A stretch of 64,000 nucleotides of DNA from assembly GCF_947495665.1 (NCBI RefSeq), contig NZ_CANLZV010000001.1, positions 372,001 through 436,000 of the forward strand. The letters are read 5' to 3'. Shown piece after piece: positions 26,153 through 37,062 of the stretch (within the stretch, counting starts at the first letter, position 1; the number at the start of each line of letters is the position of its first letter). The notes beneath the pieces were generated by a model. That model searched no databases, was not told the origin of the DNA, and saw only the letters and a program-made list of their open reading frames with translations. Both the position numbers and the translations under genes were made by a program. This stretch comes from an uncultured Sunxiuqinia sp. Lineage in GTDB: Bacteria > Bacteroidota > Bacteroidia > Bacteroidales > Prolixibacteraceae.

Positions 26153-26197
26153 ACTGCTAGTACTATAAAATTACTCAAAAAGAAAAGTTCTAAATTC

Positions 26198-29100
26198 ATG
26201 AGAAAATCTTTGCTACTACTCACAGCTTTTGCCCTGTCCGGATGGACGGCCCGGGGACAAGCAGCAGATTCTGGACTTAATGTCTGGAATTATGTGGAAA
26301 ACATTGAAGTGATTCAGGAAAACAAAGAGCCGGCCCATGCCTCTTTTGTTTCGGTGCCTACGGTTGAAGAAGCCTTAACTCAAAAGGCCACCGAGGTGAA
26401 TACCCGCCAATACCTGGATGGTATCTGGAAGTTTAAATGGGTTCGCAATCCTCAGGATCGTCCGGTGACCTTTATGGATCCTCAGGAAAATGTGGATGAC
26501 TGGGATAATATTAAAGTACCTTCAAACTGGGAAGTGGAAGGTTACGGGGTTCCAATTTATGTGAACCATCAATACGAATTTGCTGATCACAAAGCTCCGG
26601 TTGCCGATGATATGGAACTGGATGGCATTTATCCGAAGTATCCGGGTAAGGTGCCTCATACCTACAACCCGGTGGGATCTTACCGCCGCAGTTTTGTCGT
26701 AGCTGATGATTGGGATGGCAAGGAAATTTTTCTGCACATTGGTGCCATGAAGTCAGGTGGTTTTGTGTGGATTAATGGAAAATATGTGGGCTACTCGCAA
26801 GGAAGTAAGTTGCCTGCCGAATTCAATATTACACCGCATGTTCAGAAAGGCGAAAACACGATTGCACTGCAAATTTTCCGATGGACCGATGGTTCCTACT
26901 TGGAGTGCCAGGATTTCTGGCGTATCAGTGGGATTGAGCGAAGTGTGTATTTGTATACTCAGCCAAAACTACGTATTCGTGACTTTGAGGCCGCAGCCAC
27001 ATTGGACGCTGCTTACCAAAACGGAGAGCTGGAACTAACCGTTGAATTGAAAAACCATCAGCCGAAAGCTCAAAAATTCAAACTGGCATATCAGTTGCTG
27101 GATGATCAAGGGCAATTGGTAACCAGCGAATCTAAAAAACTGGAAGTTGGCGCAAGTGCCGAGCTGACGGAAGCGATGGCTGCTACTGTTGAAAATGTGA
27201 AGCCATGGAGCGATGAACATCCTAATTTGTATACCTTATTGCTGGAAGTTCAGGATAAAAAAGGAAAAACACTGGAGGCTACTGCAATTAAAGTTGGTTT
27301 CCGTACGGTTGAAATCAAGCAAGGATTGTTGCTGGTTAACGGACAGCGCATTACCCTGAAAGGAGTGAATGCCCAGGAAACTGATCCGGAAACAGGTCAT
27401 GTGATGAGTGAAGAGATGATCATGACTGACATCCGCCTTTGGAAAGAAAATAACATCAATGCTGTGCGCTTGAGTCACTATCCACGCGGAGCCCGTTTTT
27501 ACGAGCTGTGCGATGAGCACGGAATTTACGTGGTTGACGAAGCCAATATCGAGTCGCATGGAATGTATTACGGCGATCATTCGCTGGCTAAAAAAGAAAT
27601 TTGGGAAAACCAGCATGTCGACCGCATGGTCCGCCTGGTTGAACGCGATAAAAATCATCCTTCGGTTATTATCTGGAGTATGGGTAATGAGGCAGGAAAT
27701 GGAATCAACTTTTATGCAGGTTACAAAGCCATGAAAGCCGCCGATTCGCAAAAACGTCCGGTGCAGTACGAGCGTTCGTATAAAGATTACGACGGCAATA
27801 TTTTGGATATGGAATGGAACACCGACATTGTGGTGCCACAGTATCCATCGCCTGGTTTCTTCGAGTACGTCGGAAAGCACAAAACCAACCGTCCGTTTAT
27901 TCCGAGTGAATACGCGCACGCAATGGGTAACAGTACGGGTAACTTCCAGGATTATTGGGATATTATTGAATTGTACGATAACCTGCAAGGTGGTTTTATC
28001 TGGGATTGGGTTGATCAATCGATCTGGAGAACCAATGAAAAAGGAGAGCGTTTTTATGCCTACGGTGGTGACTACGGTAAGGACATGCCTACCGACAATA
28101 CTTTCCTGAACAACGGAATTGTATTCCCGGACCGCTCACCTCAGCCGGGCTTGTTTGAAGTGAAGAAAGCGCACGAATTTATCAATTTCAAAAATGCGGG
28201 ACTTAATCGTCACAATGAGTTGCGTGTGTTTATTGAGAACCTGTATGATTTCACTAATTTAAATGTCTTTAACTTTACAGCTCAGGTGAAAGCTGACGGT
28301 AATGTGTTAAAGACGCTTAACTTTAACGATCTTGATGTGGAAACACATACCGGGCAGATGATTCGGGTGTCGTTGGATGGTGTTGAGCCGAAAAGCAATA
28401 CACGCTACTTTGTGCATCTTTCTGCTACCTTGAAAGAGGCCTGGGGATTACTTCCCGCCGGATTTGAAGTGGCTCATGAGCAAATCGAATTGGCTAAATT
28501 TTCTAAAACAGAGCCGGTGGCTGTTGCCGATGGTGCTGACTTGACTGTTCAGGAAGATGCCAAGCAAGTGACGGTGTCAAATGCCAACTTTAAATTTGTT
28601 TTCAGTCAGGAAGAAGGACGTCCTGTTTCGTTTGAATACAAAGGCAAGGAATTGCTGAAAGATGGAAAAGGACCAAAGCCAAACTTCTGGCGTGCACCTA
28701 CCGATAACGACTTTGGAAACCGCATGCAGTTTAACAATGGTGAGTGGAAAAAAGCCTCTTTGTTTTCTGAAGTTACGGCTATGAAAACTGAAAAGCTGGC
28801 TGATAACCGCGTAAAACTGGAAGTAACTTACCAACTGCCAGGAGTGAACACCACTTTTGTAAGTGTGTATGAAATTGCAGGAACTGGTGTGGTCAAAGTG
28901 TCAAACACCTTGGCTGAAACAGACTATCGTGCAGATATCCCACGTGTGGGTATGCGTATGCAGTTGCCCGCTAATTATGAGCAGTTGACTTATTTTGGTC
29001 GTGGTCCTTGGGAGAACTATGTTGACCGCAAAGCGTCTACTTTTGTTGACTTGTACCAAACCAACGTAAGCGAAATGTATGTGCCTTATGTGCGTCCGCA

Positions 29101-29542
29101 GGAAAATGGCTACCGTACGGATGTGAACTGGTTCGCGCTTCAGGATAAAGCAGGCAATGGTTTGTTGGTTGTGGCCAATACTCCGAAGGCTGGCTTGGGT
29201 ATGAGCGCATTGCACATGCTGAATGAAGACTTTGATACTACAGAAGGTATTGACTACGAAGGAAACAGCGAGGTAGAGCCTGCTTTCCGCATCGATGGTA
29301 TTCCGGAAGTGAATGGAAGCAAGCACATCAACGACATTAAAGAGCGTGATTTGGTGCAGTTGAACATTGATCTGGGACAACGTGGCGTAGCTGGTGATAA
29401 CAGCTGGGGAGCCCGTCCACAGAAAGAATACATGATGAGTGGACAGCAAGTTCACCGGTATAGTTTCTTCCTGGTGCCTGTTAAAAATGGTTCCACTGAA
29501 AAATACCTGGAAATGAGTAAATCGCTTGCCAATAAAAAATAG
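26198..29542 (+). CDS. Beta-galactosidase, GH2, large LacZ-type
   Basis: A 1114-residue exported enzyme (signal peptide with cleavage near ARGQA). It follows the LacZ layout: N-terminal sugar-binding jelly roll, immunoglobulin-like domains, the catalytic barrel, and the C-terminal beta-sandwich domain 5. The acid/base is Glu498 (WSMGNEAGNG) and the nucleophile Glu571 (PSEYAHAMGNS). It hydrolyses terminal beta-galactose. Next to GH20 it fits stepwise removal of Gal-GlcNAc units. It is followed by an 11-bp stem terminator before the sigma-factor gene. Confidence 0.93.
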   Translation: MRKSLLLLTAFALSGWTARGQAADSGLNVWNYVENIEVIQENKEPAHASFVSVPTVEEALTQKATEVNTRQYLDGIWKFKWVRNPQDRPVTFMDPQENVDDWDNIKVPSNWEVEGYGVPIYVNHQYEFADHKAPVADDMELDGIYPKYPGKVPHTYNPVGSYRRSFVVADDWDGKEIFLHIGAMKSGGFVWINGKYVGYSQGSKLPAEFNITPHVQKGENTIALQIFRWTDGSYLECQDFWRISGIERSVYLYTQPKLRIRDFEAAATLDAAYQNGELELTVELKNHQPKAQKFKLAYQLLDDQGQLVTSESKKLEVGASAELTEAMAATVENVKPWSDEHPNLYTLLLEVQDKKGKTLEATAIKVGFRTVEIKQGLLLVNGQRITLKGVNAQETDPETGHVMSEEMIMTDIRLWKENNINAVRLSHYPRGARFYELCDEHGIYVVDEANIESHGMYYGDHSLAKKEIWENQHVDRMVRLVERDKNHPSVIIWSMGNEAGNGINFYAGYKAMKAADSQKRPVQYERSYKDYDGNILDMEWNTDIVVPQYPSPGFFEYVGKHKTNRPFIPSEYAHAMGNSTGNFQDYWDIIELYDNLQGGFIWDWVDQSIWRTNEKGERFYAYGGDYGKDMPTDNTFLNNGIVFPDRSPQPGLFEVKKAHEFINFKNAGLNRHNELRVFIENLYDFTNLNVFNFTAQVKADGNVLKTLNFNDLDVETHTGQMIRVSLDGVEPKSNTRYFVHLSATLKEAWGLLPAGFEVAHEQIELAKFSKTEPVAVADGADLTVQEDAKQVTVSNANFKFVFSQEEGRPVSFEYKGKELLKDGKGPKPNFWRAPTDNDFGNRMQFNNGEWKKASLFSEVTAMKTEKLADNRVKLEVTYQLPGVNTTFVSVYEIAGTGVVKVSNTLAETDYRADIPRVGMRMQLPANYEQLTYFGRGPWENYVDRKASTFVDLYQTNVSEMYVPYVRPQENGYRTDVNWFALQDKAGNGLLVVANTPKAGLGMSALHMLNEDFDTTEGIDYEGNSEVEPAFRIDGIPEVNGSKHINDIKERDLVQLNIDLGQRGVAGDNSWGARPQKEYMMSGQQVHRYSFFLVPVKNGSTEKYLEMSKSLANKK

Positions 29543-29578
29543 CGGTTAACAGCGTTTCTTATTTAGAATAATTATTTG

Positions 29579-29620
29579 ATCCGGTTTGGTTTTCATCTGT
29601 TGAGAGCCAAACCGGATTTC
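29579..29620. terminator. Terminator between GH2 and the ECF sigma gene
   Basis: ATCCGGTTTGG (29579-29589) / CCAAACCGGAT (29607-29617), a perfect 11-bp stem with a 17-nt loop and a short T-run. Confidence 0.75.
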
Positions 29621-29646
29621 TTGGCTTATGTATGACCTAATTTTTA

Positions 29647-29654
29647 TATATTTG
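29647..29654 (+). promoter_or_regulatory. Minus-7 promoter element of the ECF sigma gene
   Basis: TATATTTG matches TAnnTTTG exactly, 19 bp upstream of the ATG at 29674. A TTGG at 29621 is the nearest candidate upstream box but sits slightly too far away. Confidence 0.5.
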
Positions 29655-29673
29655 CCTGCGAACTGCTTAAGGG

Positions 29674-30297
29674 ATGACTACGCAAAATAAGAATTGGGAT
29701 AATTCATTGTGGAATAAATTTCAGCAAGGGGACAATGATGCCCTTGGTGAATTGTTTCAGGAACGGTTTCGGGAATTGTATTTTTACGGTTTGAAGCTGG
29801 TTCCGGTGGCTGAATTGGTGAAAGACACCATTCAGGACTTATTTACTGATCTTTGGTCGCGTAAAGAAAAAGTCAAGGAAATAGCCAATATCAATGCCTA
29901 TTTAATGGTCTCTCTGCGGCGAGAGCTACTTCGACGGGCTTCTAAAATTCGTACTCAGACAGATTTAGACGAAGCCTCCTCTCAATATTTTACCTTTTCA
30001 AGCGAAGATTTTATTATTGGAAGCGAAACCGAGTTGGAAACCAGAAATAAGCTGGTTGCCGGACTCCGTCATTTAACTTCCAGGCAGCGAGAGGTAATCG
30101 TATTAAGATTCAAGCACGAAATGGAATTTAAGGAAATTGCACAGGTTATGGATTTGAATGTGCAGTCCGTCCGCAACTTATTATTTCGGGCTCTTGAAAA
30201 ATTAAGAGAAGAAATGAATGTTGGTGATTCTGTTGATAAACAGGATGTTGGTCTGGTGTTGTTTGCTTTTTTTAAAGAAAAGATAAAGTTTTCTTAA
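29674..30297 (+). CDS. ECF-type RNA polymerase sigma factor (FecI-like)
   Basis: A 207-residue protein with sigma region 2 (FQQGDNDALGELFQ to TIQDLFTDLW) and region 4 (LTSRQREVIVLRF to SVRNLLFRALEKL). It directs RNA polymerase to PUL genes when released by its anti-sigma partner. The anti-sigma (FecR) gene follows after 52 bp, then a SusC with an STN domain: the standard three-part surface-signalling arrangement of Bacteroidota. The C-terminal extension after region 4 is short and hydrophobic. Confidence 0.9.
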   Translation: MTTQNKNWDNSLWNKFQQGDNDALGELFQERFRELYFYGLKLVPVAELVKDTIQDLFTDLWSRKEKVKEIANINAYLMVSLRRELLRRASKIRTQTDLDEASSQYFTFSSEDFIIGSETELETRNKLVAGLRHLTSRQREVIVLRFKHEMEFKEIAQVMDLNVQSVRNLLFRALEKLREEMNVGDSVDKQDVGLVLFAFFKEKIKFS

Positions 30298-30349
30298 AAT
30301 TAGTGAGTATAAAATCCAGGTTTCGACTCTTTATAGGCAAAGGCACACA

Positions 30350-31414
30350 ATGAGACAGTTTAGTGAAAATACATTCGAAAGCCTGGTTGCCGACACACAG
30401 TTTATACGATGGGCAAAAGGTGAACAGGTCGCAGATTCTCAGAAATGGGAGGAATGGAAAAAGAACCATTCCGATAAAACCCGGGAATTTGATGAAGCCT
30501 GTAAGGCCGTTCGTATGTTTTCCTTTGCTACTCCTGCCATTAGTGATTTGGAAGTCGATTATCTGAAACAGAAAGCTTTTGATCGTTCCAAAAAACAAAG
30601 AAATACTTTAGGAACGGTTGTGTGGATGCGTCGCTTGACGCGTGTTGCGGCCGTATTGTTTATTCCCTTGTTACTTTTTACAACCTGGACATTGCTGGAT
30701 AAAAAGCAACTGGAAACAACGTATTCCAGCTTGGTTGAAAATAGAATGGATGAGGAGATTTCTGTGGTGGCTCCCATTGGTACCCGCACAATTGTTGATT
30801 TGCCTGACGGCTCAAAAGTGTGGTTAAATGCCGGTTCGCAACTGACTTATCCTCCAATTTTTGCCAATAACGGGAGGACTGTCCACCTGGAAGGAGAAGC
30901 TTTTTTTGAGGTTAGCAAAGATGAAACTCCTTTTAATGTAGAAAACTTTGGGCCAACCATCAAAGTGTACGGTACAGAATTTAACGTAAATGCCTACGAA
31001 GAAGAAGAAGTGGTAACAGTCGCCTTGGTAGAAGGCAGTGTTTCTCTGGCTAAAAGTGGTGGCGAATTGTTTTTGGAGCCCGGCGAGGTTTCTTTTTTCG
31101 ACAAGTCAAGCGAAACCATTCATGTAGAACGAAAGAATCTGGAGCACTTTCTCTGCTGGCGTGAGGGTAAGTTCATCTTCAGGGATGCCTCTTTAAATTC
31201 TATTCTTCGGGTTTTACAACGTCAGTACAATGTTGAATTTGAGCTATCCAATCCCCAATTGGGCAGCTATCCTTATAATGCCACTTTTCAAAATGAAAGT
31301 TTAGAACAAATCTTTCAACTTCTGGAACTGTCGGCACCCATTCAATTTGATTACACCAAAGGGTATTTGAATAAAGACGGAGCGTATGTGAAAGGAAAGG
31401 TGCGAATTAAATAA
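30350..31414 (+). CDS. FecR-type anti-sigma factor
   Basis: A 354-residue inner-membrane protein. The cytoplasmic N-terminal part (1-95) would hold the ECF sigma factor; one membrane segment lies at about 97-117 (VAAVLFIPLLLFTTW). The periplasmic FecR domain follows (VVAPIGTRTIVDLPDGSKVW to VEGSVSL), with the C-terminal DUF4974-like domain from about 265 (GKFIFRDASLNSILRVLQRQ). The C-terminal domain is expected to contact the STN domain of the SusC encoded next, passing on the signal that the glycan is bound. Confidence 0.9.
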   Translation: MRQFSENTFESLVADTQFIRWAKGEQVADSQKWEEWKKNHSDKTREFDEACKAVRMFSFATPAISDLEVDYLKQKAFDRSKKQRNTLGTVVWMRRLTRVAAVLFIPLLLFTTWTLLDKKQLETTYSSLVENRMDEEISVVAPIGTRTIVDLPDGSKVWLNAGSQLTYPPIFANNGRTVHLEGEAFFEVSKDETPFNVENFGPTIKVYGTEFNVNAYEEEEVVTVALVEGSVSLAKSGGELFLEPGEVSFFDKSSETIHVERKNLEHFLCWREGKFIFRDASLNSILRVLQRQYNVEFELSNPQLGSYPYNATFQNESLEQIFQLLELSAPIQFDYTKGYLNKDGAYVKGKVRIK

Positions 31415-31425
31415 AAAACGAAAAT

Positions 31426-31517
31426 TAAGTTTGCTTATGGAATAAAAAAGAAATGCAGATAATGCCCCAACATTATCCGCATCCCAATCTATAATTCAAT
31501 TAATTGTAAGAATTAAT
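31426..31517 (+). promoter_or_regulatory. Leader of the SusC gene: minus-7-like box and two hairpins
   Basis: TAAGTTTG (31426-31433) matches TAnnTTTG but lacks an upstream TTTG, as expected if the ECF sigma factor helps recognise it. An ATGCAGATAATG / CATTATCCGCAT hairpin with one mismatch (31453-31482) and an ATTAATT / AATTAAT repeat (31499-31517) follow in the leader and may control transcription or translation of SusC. Confidence 0.45.
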
Positions 31518-31529
31518 CACTACAAAATT

Positions 31530-34500
31530 ATGAAAAAAATTGATTGTTATGGCTTACCCGATAGGGTAGGTCTGAAGAAAGTATTGCGAATTATGAAATT
31601 AACAACTTTTTTAATGTTGTTCTGCCTGATGCAATCCTATGCGCTTTCAGGGTACTCCCAGCAAACTCAATTGACTCTTGATGTGAAAAACAGGTCGATT
31701 GAAGATGCTTTGTACGAAATTGAACAACAAAGTGAATACGTTTTTCTCTACAATAGAGGTATTGTTGATGTTGAACGTAAAACCAACATGCAAATCAAAA
31801 ATGCATCGATCGACAAAGTGCTGGAGTTAATGTTTGAAAACAGCAATGTGGGCTATCAAGTTATTGATCGTCAGATTGTGCTTTCTGTTAAAAGCCAGAC
31901 TGCACAACAGGAGCGTACCATTGCCGGAACCGTTTCAGACCAGGGTGGCGAGCCTCTTCCTGGGGTAACTGTAATGGTGAAAGGAACTTCGGATGGAACG
32001 ATTACTGACTTTGATGGAAAATACACCTTGAAAAATGTTGCTCCGGGCGCTACCTTGGTTTACTCGTTTGTTGGGATGCGAAGCCAGGAAGTCGTTGTGG
32101 GTAATCAGTCCAGCTTTGATGTTGTATTGGAAGAAGAAACAATCGGTATCGAAGAAGTTGTGGCCATTGGTTATGGTTCACAGAAAAAAGTAAACCTGAC
32201 AGGTTCTGTATCGAATGTGACTTCAGAAGTTCTGGAATCTCGTCCGGTGCAAAACGTAGGGCAGGCACTTCAGGGAATTATTCCCGGCTTAAACTTTCAA
32301 ACTTCCGGATTGGGGGGGGGAGTTGAACCAAGGTTTAAGTTTTAACATTCGTGGTGCCGGAACCATCGGTTCGGGCTCTAACGCTTCTCCATTGGTATTG
32401 ATTGATGGTATGGAAGGAGACATGAATGCCATTAACCCTCAGGATATCGAAAATATTTCGGTATTGAAAGATGCTGCTGCCGCTTCCATCTATGGATCGC
32501 GTGCTGCATTTGGTGTTATCCTTATTACAACAAAAACTGGGAAAGAAGGAAAAACAACCATTAACTACAACAACAACTTCCGTTTGACGGCTCCTCTGGG
32601 ATTGCCTGAAATGTTGGATTCGTACACTTTTGCTTTGTACTGGAACGAAGCTGCTGCCAATGATGGTCAAGGAGCTAAATTCTCGGACGAAGTGATTGAG
32701 CGTATTTTACAATACCAGGCTGGAGAAATTGATTACGGTACTGTGCCTAATAATAATGGTGACCGCTGGCAATTTTATACTGGTTCAAATGCTAACACTG
32801 ACTGGTTTAAAGAACATTACCGTAGTGCAGCTTTTGCGCAGGATCATGCGATCAGCATCAATGGAGGAAATGAAGATGTTCGTTACTATGTGTCAGGTAA
32901 CTTCCTCGATCAGGAAGGTTTAGCGCGTCACTCTAATGACCAGTTTAGCCGCTATACCATTACGGCAAAAATTAACGCCAAGTTGTCGAAACATGTATCG
33001 TTCAACTACAACTCCAAGTTGGTTCGCGAAGATTACGAAAGAGCCACTCAGCAATCAGGCCTGTTCTTCCACAACATTGCTCGCCGCTGGCCCACTATAC
33101 CCGTAAAAGATCCAAACGGACACTATACGGATTCAAGTGGCGAAATTGTTCAGCTTCGCGATGGTGGACGTACGAGTGATCGTTCAGACTGGGTGTATCA
33201 GCAAGCTCAGTTGGTAATTAATCCATTGGAAGGTTGGAACATTTATGTAGATGGTAACTACCGCGTAAAATATTCCACTTACCACCAGGATGTGCTTCCT
33301 GCTTATGCCTATGATGTAAATGAAAACCCATACCCTGTTGCTGTGCTTTGGAATGCAGCAGGTCACAGCTCTGTGTATGAATATGACCGGGCTGACAACT
33401 TCTTTACTTCGAACATTTATTCGGACTACGAGTTCAGAATCAACGAGGATCACTATTTCAAAGTGATGGGAGGTTTTAACTCAGAGCTGATGAAATACCG
33501 CACTCTGGCTGCATCACGCACAGGTTTGATTTCACCGTCATTGCCAACGATTAATACAGCCACTGACAACAGTAAAGCTGAGCAAGGTCAATACCAACAC
33601 TGGGCTACAGCCGGTTTCTTTGGTCGTTTGAACTACAACTACAAAGAGCGTTACTTGGTAGAAGTGAATGCCCGTTACGATGGTACTTCACGTTATTTGG
33701 ATGACAAGCGCTGGAACGTTTTCCCTTCTGTTTCACTGGGATGGAATATGGCAAAAGAAAACTTCTGGGGATTGGATCATATTTTCCAAACATTCAAGGT
33801 TAGAGGTTCTTATGGTGAGTTGGGTAACCAAAACACCTCAAACTGGTACCCGTTCTACTCGCAAATGCCTGTTAGCATCAACAATGGTGGCTGGTTACTG
33901 GGTGGTGAAAGACCAAATACTGCAAGTGCTCCTGGCTTGATCAGTTCGTTATTGACTTGGGAGCGTGTGACTAGCTACAACGTTGGTTTGGACTTGTCCA
34001 TGTTTAACAACCGTTTGTTTGTAAACGCTGACTACTTCAACCGGAAAACTTTTGATATGGTTGGACCGGCTCCTGAACTTCCTGTTATTTTGGGAACCAG
34101 CGTTCCTCAGATTAACAACGCCGATATGAAATCGTATGGTTTCGAATTGGAAATGAGCTGGAAAGATAAAATCCGTGACTTTAACTACGGTGTAAGAGCT
34201 GTTGTGTCTGATGACCAGCAGGAAATTACCAACTACCCGAACCCAACCAACAATACCAATACTTGGTTCAATGGTCGAAAAATGGGTGAAATTTGGGGAT
34301 ATACTACAATCGGAATTGCTAAAACGCAAGAGGAAATGGATGCGCACTTAGCAAATGTTAGCCAAAGCAGCCTGTCAAGCAAATGGGGAGCTGGTGACAT
34401 TATGTACGCCGATTTGAACAACGACGGTAAAATTGATGGTGGTTCAGGACTACTGGGAGATACTGGTGACCGTACGGTAATTGGTAACTCAACACCTCGT

Positions 34501-35022
34501 TACCGCTTCAGTCTTGACCTGACTGGTTCTTGGAAAGGATTTGATTTCAGAGCCTTATTCCAGGGAGTTGGTAAAAGAGATTGGATGCCAGGCGGACCTT
34601 ATTTCTGGGGTGCCAGCGGTGGTATGTGGCAATCTGCCGGATTTACGACACACATGGACTATTTCCGTGATGAAAACTCGGTGATGGTACAAGCCGGTCA
34701 TGCTGATGTGAATCTGGATTCATACTTTCCAAAACCTTATTTCAGCACAGGTAAAAACCAACAAACACAAACTCGTTATTTACAAAGTGGCGCTTACCTG
34801 CGTTTGAAAAACCTTCAGGTGGGGTATACACTACCTAAAGTGCTAACAAGCCGCGTAGGAATTAACAAAGCCCGTTTTTATATCTCAGGAGACAATCTGT
34901 TAACAATTACGAATATGATTGACACATTTGATCCGGAAACAGTTGGATTGAGTGGCTGGAGCGATGGAAAAACTTATCCATTGTCAAAAGTATTCTCTTG
35001 TGGTTTAAGTGTTAACTTTTAA
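31530..35022 (+). CDS. susC: SusC-type TonB-dependent receptor with STN domain, frameshifted at a G9 tract
   Basis: An outer-membrane glycan importer. The N-terminal part has a signal peptide, an STN domain (about residues 50-125, [20 protein letters not shown]), a carboxypeptidase-regulatory-like repeat ([18 protein letters not shown]), the TonB-box region and the start of the plug. The frame then shifts in a run of nine G (32312-32320) and ends at 32345 after 271 residues. The remaining plug and barrel (from [12 protein letters not shown]) continue in another frame to 35022. With eight G the two halves would join as [17 protein letters not shown], the normal SusC plug sequence, to give about 1163 residues. 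So as sequenced the gene is OFF. This may be phase variation, RNA-polymerase slippage or a sequencing error. It pairs with the SusD after 12 bp. Confidence 0.9.
32312..32320 (+). repeat. G9 homopolymer causing the SusC frameshift
   Basis: Nine consecutive G inside the plug-coding region. The downstream frame is intact for about 899 codons and restores exactly with one G less. It is the longest homopolymer noticed in the PUL genes. Confidence 0.9.
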
Positions 35023-35034
35023 TGGATTGAAAAA

Positions 35035-37023
35035 ATGAATAGAAAAATAACATATACAATTTATTCGGTCATTTTACTACTTGCAGTATCACTAACTTCC
35101 TGCAATGAATTTCTGGACCGGGAGCCATTGTCAAATGTGACTCCAAACGAATACTTGTGGAACGAAGCTGATTTAGCGGCTTATTCGATTGGGCAATACA
35201 ATTTCCCAACTCACGGTGGATGGGGCGTTGGAACCTTTGCTAACGACAACCACACCGATAACCAGGTAACTTCGGGTTATTCCAACCGTTGGGTTCCGGG
35301 CGAATACCGCGTGCCACAATCAGGTGGTGCCTGGAACTTTGGTAGCATTCGTCAGTGCAACTATTTCTTCGAAACAGTTTTACCTCGCTGGGAAGCTGGA
35401 GAAATCAGTGGTAACGCGACCAATGTGGATCATTACATCGGTGAAATGTACTTCTTGAGAGCTTATGAGTATTTCAACAAAGTACAGGCCTTTGGTGATT
35501 TCCCAATCGTGAAGAAAACACTGAATGACCAAATGGAAGAATTGGTGCTGGCTTCAGAACGTCGTCCACGTAACGAAGTGGCTCACTTCATCATTTCTGA
35601 TCTGGATTCAGCCATCATGCTGCTGAGCGAGAGTGCTCCTTATGGTAAAAACCGGATTTCGAAAGACGTGGCTAAATTATTCAAGTCGCGGGTAGCTTTA
35701 CACGAAGCTACTTGGTTAAAGTATCATAAAGGGACTGCTCAGGTTCCTGGAGGACAAGGATGGCCAGGTGATCCTGCTACAGTTTCAGGATTCGATATCG
35801 ACGTTGAAATCGATTATTTCCTGACTCAGGCGATGGAAGCTGCAGAGGAAGTTGCTGACGCTGTGGCGTTGGTTCCTAATACCAAAGATGATGGTTACGA
35901 TTCTTCACAAAATCCCTATGCCCAAATGTATACCGATGTGGATATGAATGGCTACAGCGAAGTGTTGTTGTGGCGTGCTTATGATCCAAGCAAAGGAATC
36001 AACCACAACGTGAACCACTACTTGAATAAAAACGGTGGAAACACGGGTTATACAAGAGGTTTTGTTGATAATTTCCTGATGGCAAACGGATTGCCAATCT
36101 ATGATGCCGCTTCTGGATATGCTGGCGATGATTCAACGCAACTGGTAAAAGTTGACCGTGATAACCGTCTGCAATTATTCCTGAAAACTCCTGGCGACTT
36201 ACGTTTAATCGATAAAACAAATGTTGATGGAACACCTATCGTAGAAGCTTATCCTGACATTATCGGAATTAATGAAGTACGCTATGTTACGGGTTATGCC
36301 CTTAAAAAGGGAATGTCTTATATTGATGCACAAACAGAAGGAAGTAACGGATCAACCGGAAGTATTGTATTCCGTGCAACCGAGGCTTACCTGAACTACA
36401 TCGAAGCATCTTACCTGAAAGAAGGATCGGTTAATGCGAAAGCGGACCAATACTGGCGTGCCATCCGTGAGCGTGCAGGTGTTAATCCTGATTACACGGT
36501 TACGGTAAATGCTACTGTGATGAGCGAAGAAGCGAAGAATGACTTTGCAGCTTACTCTGCCGGACAATTGTTGGCCGATAAAACCTTGTACAACATTCGT
36601 CGCGAGCGTCGCTGTGAGTTGATGTCTGAAGGTATGCGTTATTTTGACCTTAAGCGTTGGAGAGCATTGGATCAGTTGAAAACTAATCCATACATTGTGG
36701 AAGGTTTCAAACTGTGGGGACCGATGCAAAACTGGTTCGTTGATGAGGATGGTGAATCACGTTTGATTGAAGCCGGAACTCCTGATCAAACGCCAAACGT
36801 TTCAAGCTCATCAGAAAGTGAGTACTTGCGTCCGTACCGCATCAACCTGAGTAATACCAACCTGGTACGCGACGGTTACCGCTGGACGTCAGCACACTAC
36901 CTGGATCCGATCGCTATTCAGCACTTTATCATTACTGCTGAAAATACGTCTGACCTGACCACTTCTGTGATTTATCAGAATCCGGGATGGCCACTGGAAG
37001 CAAATAGCGGTGCTATTGACTAA
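35035..37023 (+). CDS. susD: SusD-type surface glycan-binding lipoprotein
   Basis: A 662-residue lipoprotein (lipobox LTSC before NEFLD). It shows the SusD pattern: EFLDREPLS at the mature start, TPR-like helices (EMYFLRAYEYFNKVQAFGDFPIV), and the C-terminal RRERRCELMSEGMRYFDLKRW. It caps the SusC barrel and delivers bound oligosaccharide. Together with the upstream SusC it is the defining pair of the PUL. The length is above the usual 500-600 residues. A terminator follows, so the downstream enzymes are probably expressed less strongly. Confidence 0.93.
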   Translation: MNRKITYTIYSVILLLAVSLTSCNEFLDREPLSNVTPNEYLWNEADLAAYSIGQYNFPTHGGWGVGTFANDNHTDNQVTSGYSNRWVPGEYRVPQSGGAWNFGSIRQCNYFFETVLPRWEAGEISGNATNVDHYIGEMYFLRAYEYFNKVQAFGDFPIVKKTLNDQMEELVLASERRPRNEVAHFIISDLDSAIMLLSESAPYGKNRISKDVAKLFKSRVALHEATWLKYHKGTAQVPGGQGWPGDPATVSGFDIDVEIDYFLTQAMEAAEEVADAVALVPNTKDDGYDSSQNPYAQMYTDVDMNGYSEVLLWRAYDPSKGINHNVNHYLNKNGGNTGYTRGFVDNFLMANGLPIYDAASGYAGDDSTQLVKVDRDNRLQLFLKTPGDLRLIDKTNVDGTPIVEAYPDIIGINEVRYVTGYALKKGMSYIDAQTEGSNGSTGSIVFRATEAYLNYIEASYLKEGSVNAKADQYWRAIRERAGVNPDYTVTVNATVMSEEAKNDFAAYSAGQLLADKTLYNIRRERRCELMSEGMRYFDLKRWRALDQLKTNPYIVEGFKLWGPMQNWFVDEDGESRLIEAGTPDQTPNVSSSSESEYLRPYRINLSNTNLVRDGYRWTSAHYLDPIAIQHFIITAENTSDLTTSVIYQNPGWPLEANSGAID

Positions 37024-37062
37024 ATTGGAAATTCCATACATAAAATAATTTAGTGCAACATT

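Noticed and set aside
27236-28018. A 260-codon open frame on the minus strand inside the GH2 gene
   Set aside because: It lies fully antisense to a gene with clear catalytic motifs. The translation is rich in His, Ile, Val and Phe as expected for a reverse-frame shadow, and has no family pattern.
32323-35022. The downstream SusC part as a separate gene
   Set aside because: It would start at a TTG inside the plug without signal peptide or leader, and it joins the upstream part perfectly when one G is removed.
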